A stretch of DNA of 64,000 nucleotides from Ligula intestinalis (GCA_036362985.1 JAYGXS010000007.1:19001482-19065481); one strand, 5' to 3'. Shown: positions 21,561 to 34,625, numbered from the stretch's first letter. Notes: generated from the sequence alone by a model not told the origin. Program-made: numbers and translations.

Positions 21561-22679
21561 ATTCAACTGTCGTATTTTTTAACACATTCTTTGGCAGATG
21601 ACGAGCATTTGCGAAATATCTGGTGGTACCAATGTATTCTGAAATACTTGCATGCTTTAAAAATCAAAGATCCCCTGGGACTGAACTGGGGTCCGACGTT
21701 ATATGGAGTAGACCAGGATTGTATGCGTGATGTAATACGTCTCGGTAGTAAACGTTGTGTCGAAATATGCTCTAGACGCCCTGGCTTCCACGACTTTGCC
21801 TTCGAGAATGTCCTCCCCCTGTTCTTGTGTCGGCATCTGCAGTTTACATAGTTTATTTTCGCAATTAAATAGTGTGATTTTTGACAGCTTCTTAAAACCC
21901 ACGACTGCAATTCACTGATGTATGGTTTGGCAGTTAAGTCAACAAAATGACAGTGCACTTTCCAATCAGCAATCACATGCTGATGTCTATTGTGGAATAT
22001 TCCTGGGAACATGTTCGACGATGAATGACGGGCCCTGACTCTGTGTAATAACCACATATTATTCACAAGCTGCCAACCAGCTGTCAGTAGTATAGCTGAT
22101 GTAATTATTTACTATACTGCCAGCACATTTACTAGCTAAAAACTCATTTACGCGTTTTGCTGGTATTCTGCCATGGTTTGACTCAGCTGCGAGGGTTCAG
22201 GCTTATCAATAGGTGTCCCAGCCTTTTCTGTTTGTTTTCTGGTCGATATACCGGCTTTGGTATGTTAAAACCGCAACATAGCCTATGACTGTCTGCCCGT
22301 TGGTAGCATTTGTATATTACACGGTCATCACGCAGTGGCTGACGGAGCTCGGCTTATAGACCTTAAATAGACTGATGCATAATGAGGACAGAAAGAAATG
22401 CTTCAAGAATTTGAAATTTTGAAGTGCAAAATCTCTTACTATGAGACTTTTTAGGACCATGAAAGGTTTGTTTACAATCTATCGTATCCGTCCATTAAGT
22501 AAGGTTTCCTATAAAATATACAACAGGATCCATATCCATTGCGAAATTCTGTAAGAAATATATGACCTCTTCTTCATGACGTAGGGAAGTGTATGCTTTA
22601 CTGTAGGCTGAATGTATCAGGCAGATTGATTGAAAACCTCGAATATAAGCGTACCAACCAGCAGGATTCAAACCTATTC
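21561..22679. other. No feature recognised
   Basis: Overlapping open frames at 21563-22066 (minus) and 21591-21851 (plus) show no recognisable motif. No gene supported. Confidence 0.35.
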
Positions 22680-22812
22680 GGCTAGGTTGAACGTTTTATG
22701 TTAAAACCGACAGAATCTGGGGTTTCAACCCTTGAGATTGGGTATAACTGGCCGATGACGGCTAGCAAGCCAGAAATGGCCATTTTAGTCTCCCCTTGCT
22801 TTGTCGGATCCA
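22680..22812 (+). repeat. tRNA-derived SINE, decayed
   Basis: The body 'ggccgatgacggctagcaag' and 'agaaatggccattttagtct' are clear; the tRNA-like head is decayed. Confidence 0.6.
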
Positions 22813-23304
22813 GTCCATACTCTCTTCAAGTATAAAATGTGAAGAAGTTAGAATTATCCACCAAATGAATACAAGAAGGGAAATGTATTTTGAGCACATT
22901 TTCTAGAAAATATATTTGAAGTTATTAGGCCATTCAACGCCAAGAGAGAAAATTCACACTTAGCAAACAGTCACGGATCGCTTTCGCAACCTATCCAAAA
23001 AAGCGCATTAAAGAGCCAACACCCTCCTAAGATTAAGCTGCACGATAATCATTCTTCAGCTCCTACTTAAGTAATTTGTTCAAAATGAAAAATATCATGC
23101 CACAGTTTTGGTTGACATTTCATGAGATAGGGTGTATACTAGACATGCTGCCTACTAAACTAACCGTAGTAGCATTTACTTAATCCATCTTCCATCGCTC
23201 TGAATAATTTTCCCATGACCAAAGCAACATGACCAGAATAATTTTTTTATCTCAAAACAGTCATTTATAAAAGACCTGTTTCTAAGTGTACTGCAATTGT
23301 AGAT
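22813..23304. other. No feature recognised
   Basis: No supported feature. Confidence 0.4.
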
Positions 23305-23960
23305 AGGTCGTTCTACTCATGAAGAAAGACGGAACCCTGCGGCTGTACGCTGACTATCACAAGCTAAACGCAGTAACTTCAAAAAGATTGACGAAACCCT
23401 GGGATGCCCTGTCCCATGACCGGCCTTCCTCAGCGCAAGATTTAGCCATCGGATATTGGCAGGTAAAAGTCAGGCTGTTTGACCGTGAGAAAACTCTTTT
23501 CTTAGTTCTCTCCGGAATTTAAAAATTCAAAACCATACCCTTTGCTTTGGCTTATACGCCTAACACCATCCAAATACTTTTGAAACAAGTTCTTGTACAG
23601 TTTATCCCAAAGACCAGTTTGCTATATCCAATTACATCGTCTTACTTAAGATGGACGTCGAAAACCATTTGCATAATTTGCACATGGTATTCGGCAGCCT
23701 AAAGCAGGCAAGTCCCATTCTTAAGCAGGCGAAATGCATACATCCATAAGATAAGGTCGAATTCTTAGGGCATCTCGTTCCCGCATCCAGGATGGAGCTC
23801 GATAAGGATAAGGTAAAAGAAGGGCACGAGTGGCCAGCGTAAGCTATGTGACCGGGGTCAGAAGTTGCTTGGGTTTCATCTCCTACTGCAGGAAGTGCAT
23901 TAATGACTGTATCCATATAGCCACTCCTTAAACAAGCTCACCAAAAGAGAGTGTGTATTA
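23305..23960 (+). pseudogene. Ty3/gypsy reverse transcriptase relic
   Basis: In successive broken frames the plus strand reads KKDGTLRLYADYHKLNAVTS, DLAIGYWQVKVRLFDREKT, LKQAKCIHP, then DKVEFLGHLVPASRMEL and VTGVRSCLGFISYCRKCIND. This is the order of the Ty3/gypsy RT from the D-Y-R-K-L-N block, through the fingers and palm, to the connection region before RNase H. The catalytic Y-x-D-D segment near 23620 no longer reads in frame. No LTRs, gag or integrase were found beside it. Confidence 0.9.
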
Positions 23961-24724
23961 AGTATGTCACAAAAGTTGTGGTGGCCTGCACTTGATAAAT
24001 GATCCCCGATCCCCCATGGTCTTCTTGACTCTATCGCGAGGATAGGTTTTTGCAGTAGATCCGGCGCAAAGTCTGCTATAAATTAAAACTAGATCAGGAG
24101 CAAATCACCTTCCCTACACAAACCCGTTTGACGAATATGTACGGACATAATCAGAATCGATGATTGGTGTGTAGCAGGGAGCAAAGAACGACCTAAATTG
24201 TGGCGATTCGGGGACTGGTTGCTTCATCATGCATATACAGTCATCTAAATCAGCCAGTTGTTTGTAAATATCTGCCTGTCAACGGTTTCTCGTGCCCTTA
24301 CTAACATGACATAGCCCCCTGCTACTTTTCAAGAATAACAGAAAACCTAAAGAGCAAAGCGTTCTTAGAAGGCAGAAAAGGTTAAGAAGAATGCGCTGGG
24401 GTGGTTTCGAACAGTCGAAAATCCGTTAAGGCACGTGTTTATCATCAAATGGACAGCAACTTAAAAGGGTATAATATTTTTTAGAGGATATCGCAAAAAT
24501 TAACTGAATAATTATCGGTTGTTTTAGCTTCACCCTCAAATATCACTGTGCATGTAAGAGTACTGAATGCCAGTTTGATTCTTTCTAGCCCAGAGGCTGC
24601 CGGTCGCGACAGTTCTGTGGGAGCGGGCTGAAAAATACTTTCATAGAAGTTGGAATAGTATTCAAAATAGACACAAAAAGACTGGCCGTCACCCACACCT
24701 TCTATTAAAAAAACAAATGGTTAT
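23961..24724. other. No gene recognised; downstream flank of the receptor-like gene
   Basis: Some further RNase H remnants of the gypsy relic may extend to about 24150, but I could not support them. The rest is unassigned. Confidence 0.35.
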
Positions 24725-24742
24725 ATGAGTCTTTAAACCTAT

Positions 24743-24748
24743 TTTATT
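24743..24748 (-). terminator. Candidate polyadenylation signal (AATAAA)
   Basis: AATAAA on the minus strand about 420 bases after the stop codon of the receptor-like gene. It would give a 3' UTR of roughly 440 bases. It is the best-placed signal, but without transcript data the true site is unknown. Confidence 0.45.
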
Positions 24749-25164
24749 AAAAGCCATTTGCTTTGTATGCATAAACAAACGGTAAGGTCTGGTATAAAAC
24801 TCCCTCGCACCACTTCCTGCTCGAAGATTTATAAGTTGGTGTTTTTTACCTTTCTCAGTTATCACTGAGACCTGATCCTCCAATCTACTTGGCCTTTACA
24901 CATACACAGAGGAACTGTTGGACGAGGGGGAGGGGTGCAGTGGAGTCTGGGAGCAGAGAGAGGCGGGAGAGGGAGAACGGTCGCGCAGTGTGCATCAAAT
25001 AAGGCGCGTCTGTTCGTTAATCCCCGTTTTTTTGAATCTGGCGCGCGCATATGCACACACACAGACAGAAGAGGTAATGTAAAAAACAAACAAACAAAAC
25101 AAAGGGCCAACTGGCCACTGGACTGCTGGTGATGATCATCCAAAAGGTGGGTCGCGGCGTGGGT

Positions 25165-26348
25165 CTAGGGGTTTGTACCGGACAAAAACACGTAGGGTTC
25201 CTTCGTACTCAGTGGCTCACTGCTTTCCGTCGTCTTCCGCACTGGCATCACCGTGTCGGCGTATATAAACAAACGCTTTTTCTCCGCCGTTCCCTCCTCC
25301 TCCTGCCGCTCCTCCTCCTCCTGCTTTTGTGCAGAGCAATGCTCTTCCCCCCTCGGCGGTGGCGGTGGGGGTGTCGAGGGTGGATACCGCCTTCCGCCCC
25401 GTCGGTTGGGGAATGCCCGCAACACCTTCCCGTACTCGCCGGACTCTGTGCTCTGAGTGCTCACGGTGCAGTTCTCGTCCATGGACGGGCTCTGTGGCGG
25501 GGGCACCTGGGTCACAGCGCAGCCCGTAAACGTGTAGTCGTTGGCTACCACGGTGGGGTGTGCAGGCATTGCAGCTGCCCCTGCCGCAGCAGCAGGCAGG
25601 CTATCCGGCCTATGACAGAGGATAATACCAGTCTCTCCAGCAGGCAGACGCACCAGCATTGGTGTCACGGCGTGGTAGCTTATGGCACTGAGGTCATCGT
25701 AGATAGTGGTGCTAACGGTGCTGGGCGGATTGTGATGGGTAAACCCCCGCAGGTGGTCCTTTGAACTGCTAGTGGTGGAGCGGCGTCGACCGGCTTCGAG
25801 ATGAGGAGCCTCCTTTGTGGCGGCAGCCGCTCCCTCACACGTCTTTAGGCAGTAGACTGGCGGTAGGATGTGACCGGTGACTGCTGGATCGCTGGCTGGC
25901 AGAAAGTACTCCCGACTGCCCTTGATGCTGGAGGTGAGGCTGAGGGTCTCGTGGGAGAGGGTGGTGGCTGCGGCGACGGGGGCGGCGTTGGAGGGTTTGC
26001 GGCCGCCTCCACCTGGTGGCAAACGGACGGAGAGGCCCTGGTCTGACTGACTGCCTGCCAGCGAATGGACGTCACTTCCACTGCCACAGGTGCCGCCGTG
26101 GCCCAGGTAGGGGCGGACGTGTGCGTAGGCGGGTGTAGTGTAGGGTTCGGGGAACTTCGAGGAACAGTCACTGTGCGGCAGGAAGCTGACTGAACCGGCC
26201 TGAGGTTGGGGGTGATAGTAGTAGGGGCCAGCTTGTACGGGCAGTGGATGGACGGTCACTTCAGGCCTCTGATAGGGCTTGTCAGATCGGGACTCCAAGC
26301 AAAGTAGTCTTCCCAGACGGTGATCGGGCTTGCCTCTTCGGAAAGAAT
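25165..26348 (-). CDS. Receptor-like gene, coding exon 4: cytoplasmic tail, stop
   Basis: Encodes residues 271(split)-664 and ends with TAG at 25167-25165. The acceptor is a T-rich tract ending GCAG at 26352-26349, and its phase completes codon 271 (G+AT, Asp). The tail is disordered-looking and rich in Pro, Ser, Thr and Gly. It includes a PYYY cluster (about 312-315), TIYDDL (Tyr 487), ISYHAV (Tyr 495, fits the ITIM pattern I/V/L-x-Y-x-x-L/V), RRRS (about 458-461), a polyproline run after YPPST (about 592-602), an acidic EEEERQEEE cluster (about 624-632) and KEPYVFL near the C-terminus. Polyproline and phosphotyrosine motifs would fit SH3/EVH1 and SH2 partners; this is inference. The exon is far more GC-rich than the flanking DNA. 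Confidence 0.75.
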
Positions 26349-28874
26349 CTGCAAAAAGAATCAAGGTATCACTCATTCAACTGGGTACCCTACGACGCCA
26401 AACCAAATATCTGCATACAAAGTTACCCAGTATGACGGCTTAAAGTAAATGAAGGTTGTGGTATCTCATCCTGCAATCCGCAAACCCAGGTTTGTGTAAA
26501 ACTGGAGTGGTGGTATTAGGGGCTTTCAGGGGTGAAGGAAATGGCAACAGGTACAAAAGTGCAGAGGTAACAATAAGGATAGTCGTAAATAAAAAACATG
26601 CTATGCAAGAATAAGTCTTCGAAACTACAACCGGTCGAAACTGGCTTTGAATAATTACCAGTACTGTGTTGTCAGTAGATGTTACTATAAACACTGGTAC
26701 TACCATGGCCAACACAAGGTGGCTACTGCATGTCATCCCCACCCCCTGGTGAAAGTCATTCACTCCGTCCACGTGACAGAGATTTTCAATCTACCCATGT
26801 GCAGTACTCACAGCCTATTTGACTGTCCACCCTCTCCTAGTAAAATAACCCCTTTATGTCGATCTCACCATGTAAGCGGTGTGAAAATGGTTTGTTTTAC
26901 TCATAAGACATTTATAACACCTGTCCAATTTTAATATTTTCATTATAAGTGCAACTGTACGAGCCCGATGATAAATAGCCACAAAAACATGTTTGTCAAA
27001 TAGACTTTTCCAGTTAGCAGATTGACAATTTAATGAATCAGTAACTAGATACGGAACTATAAAATAAGTTAAGTATCTAATTGAAAAAAAAAACTAAGCA
27101 ACGAATATTCCATTCCAAGAGCCAACTCTACCTGTTAGTAATAAGCAAGAGTGATTATACATGTAGACTGAACAAAAGCGCGTAGTCAATAGATGCTGCA
27201 ACGTTCCCTTAAAAACAAAGCATAAATCAGGATTGTCCCTCCCGTATTCCAAAAGACATTTTAAGGTCTTACACAGCGGAAGATATCCACAGCAAGAGTT
27301 TTGTTGTGAGAAAGGAGTAATAAAGTCACAATGTATGTGTTCGACTATATAAGCCAGTTGGGGATGAGGTGGTTTAAACGCATCTAGGCTTGCTGTCGAG
27401 TAAAACAACTGTAGTACAGTTACGCTGGGAATTCATGAAAAAGCCATGAAGAAATTGCAGTCGGTAGTTTAGTCTAACTTGGGTCAAATTATTTCGTTCT
27501 AAGGAGTGAATTTAATGCTGTGAAAGAATTTAAGCATGAACAAATACCTACTAGTTCAGTTTATTGAGATTAAAAGGCTTTAAGTTGAACGAAGACACTC
27601 CCTGTGTAAATAATTACGAGAAAACCAAATCTATTATTTATTTGCCTTATGCTATGGGTGAACCACAAAATAAGTACGGAAAGTTTAAATATTTCTCCTT
27701 TCCAGCACCGGAAATTCTATTGATAAGTTGAGGAAAATCATGTGAAGCTTACTACAGGGAATCGGATTATTTTTCGCTAACAAGGAATGGTTTTATTTTT
27801 ACAAATTTTTTATCAACATCTGAAGTTTTTTACACGAAACGTAAAACAATTTGCCCACATTTTGTTTAACCACATCAATGATTCAGGACGGTTAGCAAAG
27901 CTACATACATTATCATGTAACTGGAGATTAATCGATACCTTATTAAATCTAAAGGATGTGAAAATAAACTTTTTTACAATATAATTCCAGCCTATGCGTA
28001 AAGTAGAAATGGAACAGACAGAAAATTAGCAGTTTTCGCAAAATTCTATTATCTATTTGGCTAGCCTTTTTTGCATTTGCAATTTAAAGAGGAGGACTAA
28101 AATAAATAAGGTATGATGCAGAATTCTGCAATATAAAGAGAAAGTGAGTTCTTTCAATATCAATCAAACTATATCAGTAATTTTCAGATTTCTTTAAAAT
28201 TGGTTAAAATTCCCCACTTTCTTTTTGAAGTTTCTTCAGAAAAAGATGACACGCATAGATATTTGTCAGCTAAGTACCTAATTTAAGTGTTTTATAAAGA
28301 GGAAACCTATAAAAATTAGATTTAATTGACCGTAGGGTTGTCACTATTAGATGTTTATTGTGGACGTTCTTTTTGGTTGACAAAGGTTTTGGTATTTTGC
28401 ATGGTTTAGGAATATGGACCACTTGGCTCTCTTCGTAAAAACTTAGACTAAAAATTCACATTCTTGGTAAATGCTCCTTTGAAATATTTCGTCAAAAAGG
28501 GTTTGATACAGACATCGAACAGAATCTTTATTTGTGGAAGGAAGCCTGGTTTTAGATTTACCAGCATTTGAAGGAAGATCTGGAAATAATTGCAATCTAA
28601 TAACCAAAATATGCATAAGTATAAATCAATTTTATAAAAGAATGGGATTTTTTCATACATAGGTTAGGGTCCGTTTGCGGGTGCTTATCAATCTTTCGCA
28701 AATTTCAGCATTTTTCATAAGTTTTAGCCTAAACTGTATTTATATTTATAGCACTTGGGTGATAAAACATATCCATACCTGGATAAAACATATTTTGCGC
28801 ATCAGTTGACCGTAGAGGCACCAATATTATTTAAACATAAACCGTCGAAGGAAAAAATTACGAAGTGCACTCAC
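26349..28874 (-). other. Intron 3 of the receptor-like gene
   Basis: 2.5 kb between GTGAGT (28874-28869) and the acceptor at 26349. No mobile element or nested gene recognised. Confidence 0.65.
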
Positions 28875-28988
28875 CAAAGTAGGAGCTCGTTAGGCAACAA
28901 CGCAAAAAGAGGGCAGAATTGACCAACAGTGTCAACACGACCACAATAATCAGCGCCAGAATGACCTCGGGTCGCGTCTGAGACAAAA
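28875..28988 (-). CDS. Receptor-like gene, coding exon 3: transmembrane segment
   Basis: Encodes residues 233(split)-271(split), 114 bases. A run of hydrophobic residues from Val 241 to Leu 261 starts VILALIIVVVL and is bounded by R238/E240 outside and R262-C263-C264 inside, which is typical of a type I transmembrane helix with a possible palmitoylated CC pair. Two acceptors are possible. The upstream one (TTTCAG, 28991-28989 region) keeps the phase left by exon 2, while the inner one (after TCTCAG) would shift the frame, so the upstream one is chosen. The donor is GTGAGT at 28874-28869. Confidence 0.75.
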
Positions 28989-30039
28989 CTGAAATTAAAT
29001 GCAAGCAGTGTGTCAAGTGACGATTCGCAGAAAAAGAGCTAATGATGTTCCGTAAGTTGTTGTTTTGAGGAGAAAAATAGTTTTTGCACAGCATGCCACC
29101 GCTCAGGTTTCACGAACCAAAGAGTAATAACTCGGAAATCTCACCATTAAGGCAAAGAGAACTAGTTAAGTCAGCTATGACGGCATTATTCAGGCCTTTG
29201 AAACACCACCCTCGCAACCAATTTAGATCTTCGAGACGATGGTTCGGCAATAGGTTCATACGTTGTTGGCTATTATTTGGAACCGATTTGGTGTATACTG
29301 ACTCAGATTTCATTGTTTGTCTGCAAGGAGTTTTGGGGATTTATCTCATTAGGTTGCATCTTAATCCGCTTTCAGGAGTCTACTTCTTGCCGGGTCGAGC
29401 TTACTCACGACAGCTTGAAGGCCTTTCCTTGCAAGCATGGCTGCCGGTTCGTTATGACTTAAAATAGGTTGCCTGACTCACTGAATGCGAAGATTGAAAT
29501 TTTAGGCAGGACGTTGCAACGCACATTTAGGGTTGTTTATTTTCTTCAATTAATTAGCTTGAGGCGCAAAATTCTGTTTTCTAGAAAAAGAGTTCAGTTC
29601 AGAAAAAGTGGGCGAAATCAAACGCTTTTAATATTCAAGGAATTTCATACGCTCATGGTGTGTTTGAATAAAAATATAAAGCATTTTCAATGTATTTCTT
29701 GTTCTAGCGATCGCTTATTCGTATTTTCTTCTTCTTATTATTTTATTTCTTCGTATGTTATCAAGGCTGGTTTGGCCGTTTGGAAACTGCGTTCTATAAA
29801 TACTGCGCTCTTTATGCTTCTAATACCTTCACGTGTGACTGTACCTGATGATAAGTTCGATTGCAAGAATCCAAAACGCTAGGTTAACTATCTTTGTATT
29901 CCAATACTTGCATTTCCTTCTGCCAACTGCGTTCTGGGAATCACTCTTTGTTTCCTCTATCCTCTATTTTTGCCATTCTCCTACTCTAAACGTTGGCTTA
30001 GAGTGGTACAACTTACAGTCTGTACCCGACTTAAGACAC

Positions 30040-30700
30040 TGCAACATCCTCGTGAGAAGAATGTGGATTCCAGGTAGCAGGTGTGAAGGAAGACCATAAG
30101 ATCCACTGCCATGGAAAGAACCATCGAGAGTCTTCTAGATGATCTTGTGTAGTTGCGGGCAAAGCCACTACTTCGGAGAAACTGGAATACTTTGCCGGGC
30201 GAGAATTGCTGAACACGCGGTAACAGCGAGAGAAATGACACCAATTCTCAAGTCGTGGCTCATCCGATAAGGCCGAGATTCTCGCAAGAGGTAACATTCG
30301 CATAAGTCACGACTTACCTGATTCTTGGTTCAAGGGTCTCCATTCTATCAACCAGTGCAAAGATCTGCTCAAATAATTCACCACTTGGGGAACACACAGG
30401 ACAACGCGTCAGGACCAGCGCCAGGGACCCAGTTAACTGAGCAATCATCAAGCCCAATCCCAGCAAATGTGATGAAACTTCATCAGGTCACGGCCTGCAC
30501 GCCGAACATCTAGCAATTAGTGCCCGCGAGGACAACTAGCCTCGATAGGGGGTAGCCGTTAATTGTCATAGGTATGCAGTGTCGTAGTGACTGCAACTTT
30601 CTGTGTGTGAATTACCCGTTTATGTTATTGTCCCTGATGGTGGATCTGCGAGTGATTTCCAAACATCAGGCGACCGAAATACTTGTCCTAGCAATCACAG
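30040..30700 (+). mobile_element. Penelope-like element 3' part (copy C)
   Basis: Plus-strand blocks of the decayed GIY-YIG region: 'gttgcgggcaaagccactac' (30151), 'attgctgaacacgcggtaac', 'gccgagattctcgcaagagg', 'catcaagcccaatcccagca', and the tail near 30650 ('tctgcgagtgatttccaaac'). Order and content match copies B and D. Confidence 0.75.
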
Positions 30701-31534
30701 GTAAGTCTTCTCACATCAACAATGCTCTGAGTGAAAAGTGCTCAGTTTTCTTAAGCACATGCAGTTGGCAGACAAGACAGATGCCAGCTCGGTAAGAACA
30801 CAGACTGTGTTGGGAAATATTGAAAGCAGTACTGTGGGTAAACGAGTTACACATACCTGCGTAAGTTGACTAGTATTCCATCAAATGCGGCTAATTTTAC
30901 TTAAGCGCAGCCAGAATTTTTTTAGCATACTGTTATATTGCCGATGCACTCCGATGGGTAACTTCTAAGAAGCAGGTAAGGAGAAGAATAGGCAATGGCT
31001 GGAACGAGAAGTTTATTAGTCTGATATGTTGGACTTATCCAAAATCTCCAGTGGCGGCGAACCAAACTGCAGATTAATATTCACTACAAGAATCGTGATC
31101 AACTCACAGCCATTAACGTCCCGGGTATGGACCGAGAAGAAATAATCACCTGAACTACCACCCTCAACTGTGAACAGGCACGTTTTCGTTTGGACAACTG
31201 TGGCCTATAAATAGTGCATGGCTTGTGCCTCTATTAATATTTTCTGCGAAGCTAGCTCATAATGTGGAAGAATGAAAATCTAGAGCCCATAGCCAATTAG
31301 ATTCTTGCTTTTTTTCTTCTCCTCTTATTATTCTTCTTTTTTATTCTTCTTCCTCTGGTAACAAGGCTGATTCTGGTTTAATGTTTGCATTCATTATTGG
31401 TTTATATCTTCGACTGAAAACTTCGGTTATAAGTATTACCCTTTTTCAGCAGACACCTTAGGAGCAATTCAGAATCTCCCACTTTCAAATCATTCCAATA
31501 TATTTCAATAAACCACTTATTTAGAAGAAGACGT

Positions 31535-31605
31535 GATCATTCGAACAAGCGTTTTATTTTCCTGACGTTTCGGATTCTGTAAAGAATCCTTAATCATAAT
31601 CATTG
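31535..31605 (-). mobile_element. Penelope-like element 3' terminal block
   Basis: The minus strand reads TGATTAA, a perfect GGATTC/GAATCC hairpin, GAAACGTCAGG and then 'aaaataaaacgcttgttc'. It is isolated from any coding part. It is one of the best preserved terminal hairpins in the window. Confidence 0.65.
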
Positions 31606-33584
31606 GGGGAAAATCAAATTCCAAGAAAGTGAGTTTCCTACTGAGGAAACCTATTAGCCCAGAAATTATAAGCAACAGTGGACAAACAGATATCACTTAA
31701 TTTTGGTAGGATAACGAAATTCGATGCATCGATTAAATCAAACAAAACAATCAATTTGAAACAGTGTTACGCCTTGCAGTGCTACGGAAAGATACAGGAA
31801 CATTTGATATTTACTTACTTGTTAAAATGTAGAGCTCCTTCTTTCCATTTTCTTCCAAAGGACCTTTTGAAGCGGCGACTGCGTCTTCTATAACAAGAAG
31901 ACATCCTTTAAAAACAAACAACGCACCAAACTCTCTTGAAAAGATAAAAATGCATGAATTGAGATGACAAAACTCGTTTGTTTAACGTGTGAGTATGGGG
32001 CAGCATCGATAACTTACACAGCTAGAGGATGCTTGGTTTACCAGAGCTCTACTAAATATGAATACTAAATATCGTTGAAGAGAAATGCCAAAAATCTTAT
32101 GGAGCACTCAAAGGTGCTAGAAATGGGCAGCTGACACGATAAAATACCTTGTTTGTGGGAGTCAAGCATAACTAACTTAGTATAATCCAGTTTAGATGAG
32201 GGCGTCGGATGGAGCCTTTTAAAAACTCTACTCTTAACTTATTTTTTAGGAAAATGAAAACAGCTTTGGAAAGAGATGCCATTTGTTACCACTCAATTTA
32301 AGCCCCAGTCAGGTCCTCTGAGAGTGTTTCATGAGGCGATATGAGGAAGTTTGTCATTAACCCGAATGGCTAGTGTACTATATTTTCAAAACTACACATG
32401 GTTTATTGGAGCAGATATTATAAATATTTCTAGCATCAACTACGAAAAATTACAAATGCCCCCCAGATAGCATTGCTGGCAAAAAAAGAGATATTGAAGT
32501 CAGCCATATCCAATTTCAAGTGGTGCCCTAGCCGAGGCTCGAAGTTCTTTACCGGCGATGCTATCTGCCTAGATTACTTACTACGGTGCGCGTGCTATTG
32601 ATGATCGAGAATAAGTCTCAAGATATAGAGGGACAAGTGGGTTCCGTTAGCGATCGGTGAAAGTTAAGTAACGAGTGCAAATGGCCACCAGCCAGCGGAC
32701 CTTCAGAGAACACCTCTCTCCATGCTGACGAATACGCATACCACATGCAGATAGCTAACTCGTCAGATATCCGCCACAAGTTCGAGAGGCCGCGAAAGAA
32801 AACAAGACCCTGTCAGATGAAGGTCAACTGCCTTAGCAACTCATTCGGCCTTCTATTCAATTGTCTACAGCTAAGTATTTGGAATTGATCCAACTCTCAA
32901 ATACCTTAACACTACAATAAATCCGTCGCGGTGAGCCTGCCTTCGTTCAAAAGTGATCATCCGGAAAGTTCGAATTCTTCAACCTCAGCAAGATGTTTGA
33001 TATGGTCCTCTGAGGATAAAAAAATCTGACTTTCCTGTAAACTGTCATCTAGCACGGGTAAAAATGGTTTCGAGCAACCGAAAAAGGGGAAGTGTACGAG
33101 CCAAGACCTCCCCACCGCTAATGGTGTGTTTTAGCGTATCGAAATATCGAAAGAACCCCTGATGCTTCAAAAGTACACACACGCTTCGATATTGTTTTTG
33201 CGCTTTTTATCTTTACAGAGAGTCTTTCCTAGAATTAGAATATACGTACAGTCCATAAATCATTCAGTCACTCTACAGTAGCACCGACAAAAACTACTAC
33301 TACCACAACCACCACCATAAAAAATCCAAAGTCAGGATGTAAAACAGATTGTGCGAGACTAGCAAATCGTTGGGCCCTGGATCGAGGTAGGAGGTCTAAA
33401 GTGTATGAATGCTTCTGCTTTTGAAACTCCGAGGAGAAGAAAACTTTCAAGACTACGGATTTCAATTTGCATACTTAAAAAATCTGCGACAATTACAACC
33501 ATAAATATAAAACGATAAATTGGGAGAATACGTTTACCAGTAGAAGTTAATATGCGAGTTCCAGGAAGCAGCTTTAAAGAAATA

Positions 33585-33660
33585 GATGCAATCGCTGGAA
33601 CACGAGTTTTATTTTCCTGACGTTTCAGATTATGTGGCTTCAGACAAAGTTATTTTAACG
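33585..33660 (-). mobile_element. Penelope-like terminal block, inverted, upstream of copy D
   Basis: The minus strand carries 'ctgaaacgtcagg' followed by 'aaaataaaactcgtgttcc' and 'gcgattgcatc'. It abuts the plus-strand GIY-YIG part that follows, so copy D has an inverted copy of a 3' end at its 5' side. Confidence 0.65.
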
Positions 33661-34080
33661 GAGAATCTGGCAGACTTCTCAAGACGCGAATTGCCGAACA
33701 CGCGACAGCGGTGCGGTGCGGTGAAACAATACAAATTCCCAGCTTGTGGCTCAAAAGAAGAGCCCCGGCCACACCTTAAAATTTGATAAAACCGAAATTC
33801 TCGCAAGAGTTGACAATCGTATGAGCCGAGAATTACTCGAGTCATGGTTCACGGGCCCCAATCTATAAACAAGCGCAACGATTTGCGCAATCAATATTCG
33901 GTGCTGAAACTCAATTTGTCCAAAGCCTGTCGCCACTTGGGGAACGCACAGGCCCCTGCGTCATCTTATGCCAACACCAAAGAGCCAGATAGCCTAGCAA
34001 TCATCACACCCAAGTCCACCACGCGTGATGAAAGTCCGGTAAGTCAGGGTCTGCATGCCAGTCAAAAAGCTTGTCAATTG
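33661..34080 (+). mobile_element. Penelope-like element GIY-YIG part (copy D)
   Basis: Plus strand: 'agacgcgaattgccgaacac', 'ccgaaattctcgcaagagt', then a frame reading GPQSINKRNDLRNQYSVLKL, NLSKACRHLGNAQ and EPDSLAIITPKSTTRDES. These are the C-terminal blocks of the main PLE family in this window. Confidence 0.75.
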
Positions 34081-34117
34081 TCCTTGCACGTTTGCTGTAA
34101 ATACTTTGCGGCAAAGT

Positions 34118-34482
34118 AGCTTATGTAGGCCCACTCATATACCCCTAGTCCGCATCGCGCCGTGGACTATACTAATATAACTCCAGAACGGTAAGTTGGA
34201 CGTCAGGTTAGTTGAAGTAGACGACCTCCCGATCAACATTTCAATTTTTCTGGAAATGCAAGAAACCTGCAAGTTGATCATTGGGTTTTTCCGCAATAAG
34301 TTCAACAATAATACAGATATACATCAACAACACTTCTAAATACAGTAAAATAAAATGCATTTAGCGTTTATTAAAGTATACTCCACTGCGTGTCAGAGTT
34401 CCCCCCCATAAATCCCTATAACCACGGTTTTTGTATGAAAACATGCAGGGAATAGGGATTAATGAGTGGGCCTACATAAGCT
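34118..34482. repeat. Inverted repeat, 21-bp perfect ends
   Basis: 34118-34138 and 34462-34482 are perfect inverted complements (starting agcttatgtaggcccact). Similarity continues inward for about 40 more bases with mismatches. It joins the end of PLE copy D to a second PLE tail at 34480-34625, so it is likely a further inverted arrangement of PLE 3' ends. Confidence 0.65.
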
Positions 34483-34625
34483 GCTGTTGCCGACCATGTC
34501 CTATAAGTACACCAACCTCCTGTGCATGCGTCGCCCACTTCTGCTATTGCTTTCTGCTTGTGTCTCTGATGAAGAATCGGCAGCGGATTTGTAACGTCGA
34601 GTGAATAAAAATGTTGGCCAAGCGA
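34483..34625 (+). mobile_element. Penelope-like element 3' tail
   Basis: CTGATGA at 34566-34572, a GAATC/GATTT hairpin, GTAAC where GAAAC is expected, then 'gagtgaataaaaatgttgg'. Confidence 0.55.

Noticed and set aside
21563..22066. 167-codon minus frame
   Set aside because: No motif, signal or splice evidence, and an equally long unsupported frame overlaps on the other strand.
25129..25764. 211-codon plus-strand frame opposite the receptor tail exon
   Set aside because: It is the antisense shadow of exon 4, created by its GC-rich codon usage. It has no motif, while the minus frame fits splice sites and a protein architecture.
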